The notes beneath the pieces are model-generated. The model searched no databases, was not told the origin of the DNA, and saw only the letters and a program-made list of their open reading frames with translations. Shown here piece by piece: positions 59,077 to 64,000 of a DNA stretch of 64,000 bases (positions are counted from its first letter, which is position 1; every line of letters starts with the position of its first letter). Location of the stretch: positions 1,612,001 through 1,676,000 of the forward strand of contig JACGZH010000004.1 of NCBI GenBank assembly GCA_014706385.1, given 5' to 3'. The translations under genes and the position numbers were made by a program. This stretch comes from Phaffia rhodozyma. Taxonomy: Eukaryota > Basidiomycota > Tremellomycetes > Cystofilobasidiales > Mrakiaceae.

Positions 59077-61862
59077 ATCTTTTTCTTCCTCTTTGTTATG
59101 ACTACAATAAAAGCATACTCCCCGATCTTGTTCACCTATCTTTGTCTTCTCATAACTCTTTCTCGATTTCTTAATATCTTGAACTACCTACCTACTTCAA
59201 TCGTTTAAACTTCCGTGGCTTGTCTTTTGTATCCAGTGTGTTGCATCCCCCTCCGTACCGAAACGGCCCCTTTTCTTTTGTTTTCTTGTTCCACCTTAGA
59301 CTTTCTTCCTCTCTCTTTTTTGGTCTATCATCTTTTCTGAGTGCTCTCTTTATCTTTTTTGTCCTATTCTCTTTGTGTCTACTAGTAGTGTTCATCTTTA
59401 AGCCTTCAGTCGATTGAAAAACAGAGACAAAAAAGGAGCATAAGGTAACCGACACGAACTGGAAGACCAGCGACATGAGTCACGAGAACATATCGGAGGG
59501 TGTGAGACCTCCGAACATGGTGAACCTTGTACTCTGGAAAACATGTTCAGGATGGTTCGAGGAAGGAACATGATATCAAATACTTCACGTGTTTGCTAAA
59601 ACGAGATCTACATGGAGACCCCTCCCGGGCATCATGACTCGCATGGCCGAGAGAAACAGGAGAAAGAAAGACCACGATCTTCACAGAACAAAAAAGAAAC
59701 AACAACAACAAAAAACAAACAAACAAAGGGGGGCTATAGAGGACAAAGAGAATGAAAAGAGAACCTCCTCGGTCATAGCGAACGAAGAGGGGTGAGGAGA
59801 GCCGCAAGACGAGGTTGAATCAGGAAGAAGGAATAGAAAAAAAGGAAAAGAAGAACTAACACAGCTGAAAACTACACAAAAATGGACAGTAGGTCTCAAT
59901 CCATCGCTAAATATGAAGGATTTCTATCAGGTTATATTCGCTTACCGACTGGAAAATCGTCGCTGTTCACATGTTTATCTTCATCTAGATCTCCCATTCT
60001 TTTTTAATTTATTAATATGTCGACCAGCGCTGGATTAGTTGATCTTGAAATGAAAAGTCAGCTGTACATCAGCTTGCTTTTGATAAACAAAAAAAGATGG
60101 ATGTGCAAGGAAACAGAACCGTAGAACAGGAAAAAAAAAACGAAAACTTTGAGCACGAACAAAGACAAATCTGATGCAGTCAGCAACATCCGAGTTCAGG
60201 AAGAAGTGGTTGTGTCAGGAAGGTAACGTACATGTGAATTTCGTTGTCCGTCATAAGTATGACGTTTTCTGCCTTCGATTCCACGTGAGAGAAGCGTGGT
60301 GAGGGGCCGAATGATAGTATCAGAATGAAAGGATTGGCGACTCGAAAGAAACAGTCCCCTAAGAAAACAGACCCCAAGAGGAAGGCAAGACAGATATAGA
60401 GCTCGGCTAAGACGATGTGATCTGGGAAAAATATTTAGAAGGATGTCTTGGCTTTCTTTCCTTCTTCTCTAATTGATCGACCATATACATGAACATAGAC
60501 ATATACGCAGAGGCGGAGAATTGAGGGATTTTCTCTGGATGTATGCTCCCCCACAGATCGGAAGATCACGGAGGCGGAAAAGACACAGACTTGACGATAT
60601 TCATGACAAAATACGAAGAGTTCAAGAAAAACCATCGGTGGCTGAGAATTCTCCGATCGAAGGCCGAAGCAGAGATCGAGAGTAATCCAGGCACCGGACG
60701 GAAGGGTTTGAGGTTAAATAAAGAAACGATCGAGAATCCCTCGTCGATCGCTTCTGCATGCCTCCATCTTCCGGCTGTTCCACCCGGGCCAATTACCCCG
60801 GTCCGAGAGTACATATCGGGCTGAGGCTAAAGCAGCCAGGGTGGGCGAAGCGATCTCTTCGAATGAGATCAGAGATCGACAAGCTTAGGACAGCGGCAGA
60901 AGAGCCAAGGAAGCAACCAGCGCAGCAAGAAATTTCAAGTGCCTTTGATCAAGTACCCTCAAAGATCTTCATCCGACGGAAGCAAAAGCTTAGCGTCCCG
61001 TTGATCTCGACCGGTTTATCTTCTTTGATGGTTTCGTTTTATTTATTGTTCATCCCCGCGCCCAATCTTTCCATCCGGTTTGTTTACACTAACTCTTTTC
61101 ATTTTGGTTCTTTTCCTCTTTCCCTCCCATTGTTTCGTCCAATCCTTTCGTTTTCCGCTTTCTTCCGTCTCGTTCCCCCTTCCTTCACGGCCGCGTTAAA
61201 AAAGAAAACTTTGTATTTACGTCGTCTTCGTTCCCGTTCCCTTACGCCTGCGCCTCCTGCTTTCTTCTCTCTTTCGTTCACCCCCCTAATCATTGTTTGT
61301 CATCTTTATCTTTCGGCCGCAAGTGAAAAGAATGGGAATGCAAAAATCACAGTGGAAGCAGCAAGGAGACGAGAAGGAAGAAAATTTCATGGGTTGTCAC
61401 ATGCTGCCGCTCAAAGGACTGGTTTGAGTCTCTTGCTCTCCTCCTCCTTCTCCACCTTATTCCGCATCTCTGCCTGCTCCCTTCCGCTTAACGCTGGTCA
61501 TCGAGCCGACAACGCTGATGACGGAAAAATGAAAATGAAAACCGGACATGCTTGGCTGATGGAAGACTGATCGTTATAAAGACCAAGTGCTACACTTGGC
61601 AAAAAGGATCTTTTACTTCTCTCCCCTCCGGACTGTAAATCCCTTAAAGACCACTTCTGTCTTCCTGTTCCTGAATCTGTTCCTCATTATTCACATCCCG
61701 TCACCTTCATCCAGTTTTCGGTTTTCTTCTTCCAACTCATCTTGATTTCACCTCCCACCCTTCTTTTTCACTTGGGATATTAAATCATCTCTTCATTCAA
61801 GAGGCCGATTTTTGTCTTTTCATTTTCACAAGACTCTTTCGCTTCCTCATCATAGGCCTCGT
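59077..61862. other. 2.8 kb gene-free interval between EF3 and Zn2Cys6 factor
   Basis: No exon set with coding signature was found; open frames at 60758-61570 and elsewhere lack recognisable or balanced composition. It holds the EF3 3' UTR and the long pyrimidine-rich leader of the downstream regulator (about 61030-61860). Confidence 0.5.
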
Positions 61863-63440
61863 ATGGGTCATAACTTGACGGACAGTCCGTCAGTGTCGGA
61901 CACACCATCAAAAATACCAGCGTATCCTCGGACGATTGTCTCCCTCGCTTCCAGCTATCCGTACTCGAAGGCAAGTTCAAAATCAGAAACCCCGACTGGG
62001 TCGCCTACAGAACGTCTCAAGAAGTCCGTCCTCGCATGCAATCACTGTAGACAAAAGTACGTCTTGTCTTGTTCGCAATTGTAGTCACAGAACCCCTTGT
62101 GGCTGAATGTTTCTGAGATCCTTCTCAAACTTTCTCTTCTCTTTTCTCTCTGCAAACAGAAAAACAAAATGCAGTAGTCACAGGCCGTCTTGTGTTAGCT
62201 GTCTGAGGTCAAACAGAACATGCGTATATGCGTCCACTCCCTCTGACCGGGCGGCCGGCAGCAGAGAGAAACGGCCAGAAGCCTCACCTGTACTACCTGA
62301 ATCAGATCCCATCCTAGGCCCGAATTTTACATCAACTCTCGGCGTCGCGTTGGCCAGGCCTCGACCAAGAAAACGAGCAAGAACAGATAGTCAGTTAGGT
62401 GGACCAAAGACTCGACAGCGAGGTAGTCACACAGTTAGTGAAAGTACTTTGACCAATGACCCAGAAACGTCTCGATGGGTCCCATCAATTGTGAGTCTTC
62501 TTTCTCTCTTCTCTGTTTGTTCTGTCACATGGGTGCCGTCTGACTTGGGTATCAATCATCTCTACCTGGTTATTTTTAACTCCTTCAGTCTTGTGCACCC
62601 TCGCCTGTGTCACAATCTCCTTCTGAAGCGATGACGTCTCTTTCGCCATTGTTCTCTCGCTCAGTAATGCCATCCACGTCTTCGTGTCCCAGTTCAAGCA
62701 CGATGTCGACGATGTCGACGATGTCGATTCCTACGCCACAAGGCGATCATGCTACCTGCGACTCTGTCGAGAACCCTTCATCCTCGGCCATCGTTGACTA
62801 TCAAGAGCTGGCTTACAATTCCAGGGTTTGGTCATCGACACCGGCCTGGCTGGAGCAACCATCGTCTTCAGTCATTCCCAAAAGTCCGGTTAGTGCGGTC
62901 TACCATCCAATCCCGATGTACCCCTCTTTCTCTTGGCCAGTACCGGCGGCTACAACGTCGGAGATATCACCAACCATCACCACCGCTACCAGCCTGGCGC
63001 TCGACAACCCTTTGGACCCATACGTATATACTCCTCCGTCGACAGCGGCGTCGGTCGCTTCGACTTGCACTAATATATCTAACGGAGACCACTTGTTCAA
63101 CTACCCCTATCCATTCCAGTTCTCATCAGAACTGCCATTCTCGCTTCCAGAACACCCTTTTTCATCTGTCGGGCCGGAGGAATCATTCTTTTCGATCCCG
63201 GCTTACTCTGCGCATCATGATCTCCCTCTCGAACCGGTCGAATTAGACCGTACGGCGATCACAAAGGTGGAGACCGAGCCAGAGATGGAACCTGAATGGG
63301 GTTATCCTCACACGTTGCATTCCCTCCATCAATCATTGGCGATTCATGTGAATCCTCCGATGAGGAAGCGAGTGAGCGACTTGTGGAACGTGCAGAGTCT
63401 CGAAAATCCAGTGGTCGATCCGTTGAGCGCTTGGAGCTAG
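61863..63440 (+). CDS. Zn2Cys6 transcription factor, Ser-rich, no Fungal_trans domain
   Basis: Three exons, 61863-62056, 62160-62490 and 62589-63440, all in phase, about 458 residues. The binuclear cluster spans the first intron: LKKSVLACNHCRQK + KTKCSSHRPSCVSCLRSNRT + C, spacing C-X2-C-X6-C-X6-C-X2-C-X6-C with the basic RQKKTK between cysteines 2 and 3. After it come a basic patch RPRPRKRARTD (possible nuclear signal) and a long Ser/Thr/Pro-rich region with no Fungal_trans core, closing with MRKRVSDLWNVQSLENPVVD. The architecture, a cluster then a low-complexity tail, differs from copies A and B, so it is not part of that duplication. A TCGACGATG-type triplet repeat encodes STMSTMSTMS near 62700. 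Orthologue and targets unknown. Confidence 0.88.
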
Positions 63441-64000
63441 CTATATGAAGAGTCTCGATAGGCTCCTCTTTTCTTTACTTTTTATCTTCTGCTTGTCTGC
63501 TTGCTGTGAACTCAATGCATATACCCTTCTTTCAACCCTTCTCTTTTTGTGCTATATCCTTTCTCTTCGTTCCTTGCTCTTGCCATTTTGCCCCAAACCA
63601 TTCTCTATCCCTCGTCACTTGTCGCTCTTCTCCTTCGTTTCTTGTATTATGTATAGCTGTATACATACGCACACTCTTCTTCTGACTTTCGTACGACCCA
63701 AAAGAACACAAAAGAAAACACAGGCAGTCTCTTGCTTGCTTCTTCTCTTCTCTTCTTTATCTTCTTCACTTTTTGCCTTCATCTTTTTCTTTTCTTTCTC
63801 TTTCTTCTTTTAAGGAAAACGTTATCTTATCTTCTTTAGCTTTCAACTATTTCATTGTCTTTTATACCATATCTTTCATACTGCCCTTCACTTGTATAAC
63901 CCCTTTTGCCTGTTGATCTTCTTCTCTATTTTCGCTGTTCTTCCATTCTGCTCTTCCTCCAGCCTGTTTGTTCTAAAACGGCCTACGAAGAAACAGAACG
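63441..64000. other. 3' region after the Zn2Cys6 gene
   Basis: T/C-rich sequence with TTCTCTT runs; 3' UTR of the factor and possibly the leader of a gene beyond the window. No gene visible. Confidence 0.5.

Noticed and set aside
60758..61570. 270-residue plus-strand frame upstream of the Zn2Cys6 gene
   Set aside because: Composition is that of a pyrimidine-rich leader; no motif and no conserved-looking segment.

Overview
This window is nuclear DNA from a basidiomycete fungus, most likely a Tremellomycete yeast; the class is inferred and I cannot place the species. Genes are dense and rich in short introns with GT..AG ends, and many intergenic leaders are pyrimidine-rich. A complete fungal-type elongation factor 3, Zn2Cys6 regulators, a MATA-type HMG-box protein, Ste14 and Mtd1 confirm a fungus. 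No rRNA, tRNA or CRISPR array was recognised. Exon structures were assembled by hand from splice signals, reading phase and family motifs.

Left part (1-32.7 kb): a diacylglycerol/sphingoid-base kinase-like gene running off the left edge (-), ribosomal protein L26 (-), proteasome subunit alpha-1 (-), a large C2H2 zinc-finger regulator (+), a 5.6 kb gene-free interval, an HMG-box regulator (+), a Ser-rich protein of unknown function (-), a WTAP/Mum2-like protein (-), an M24 prolidase-type peptidase (-), and then RanBP1/Yrb1 (+) and Ste14 (+).

Middle part (33-50.6 kb): two paralogous Zn2Cys6 plus Fungal_trans transcription factor genes, A (33256-38788) and B (44803-50543), lie in the same orientation about 11.7 kb apart. 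Between them are an unknown conserved-looking gene (-) and the TFIIIC subunit 5 gene (+). This is the most interesting region. A 2.1-2.2 kb block covering the core exons and introns of the regulatory domain is almost identical in A and B. I found three base substitutions outside repeats, plus repeat-number changes. The flanking exons and introns of the same two genes are clearly diverged. The block is also very GC-rich at third codon positions and its introns are packed with minisatellites. Copy B carries a one-base frameshift just after its zinc cluster and an in-frame TGA just after the block. Together this suggests recent or recurrent gene conversion between an apparently intact gene and a decaying paralogue.

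Right part (50.6-64 kb): LTR remnants, NAD-dependent methylene-THF dehydrogenase Mtd1 (-), a solo LTR with a perfect 5-bp target-site duplication in the mtd1/EF3 intergenic region, the EF3 gene (+), a 2.8 kb gene-free stretch, and a second type of Zn2Cys6 regulator (+).

The window combines housekeeping genes (translation, proteasome, nuclear transport, folate, prenyl-protein methylation, Pol III transcription) with five transcription factor genes. I see no single pathway joining them.
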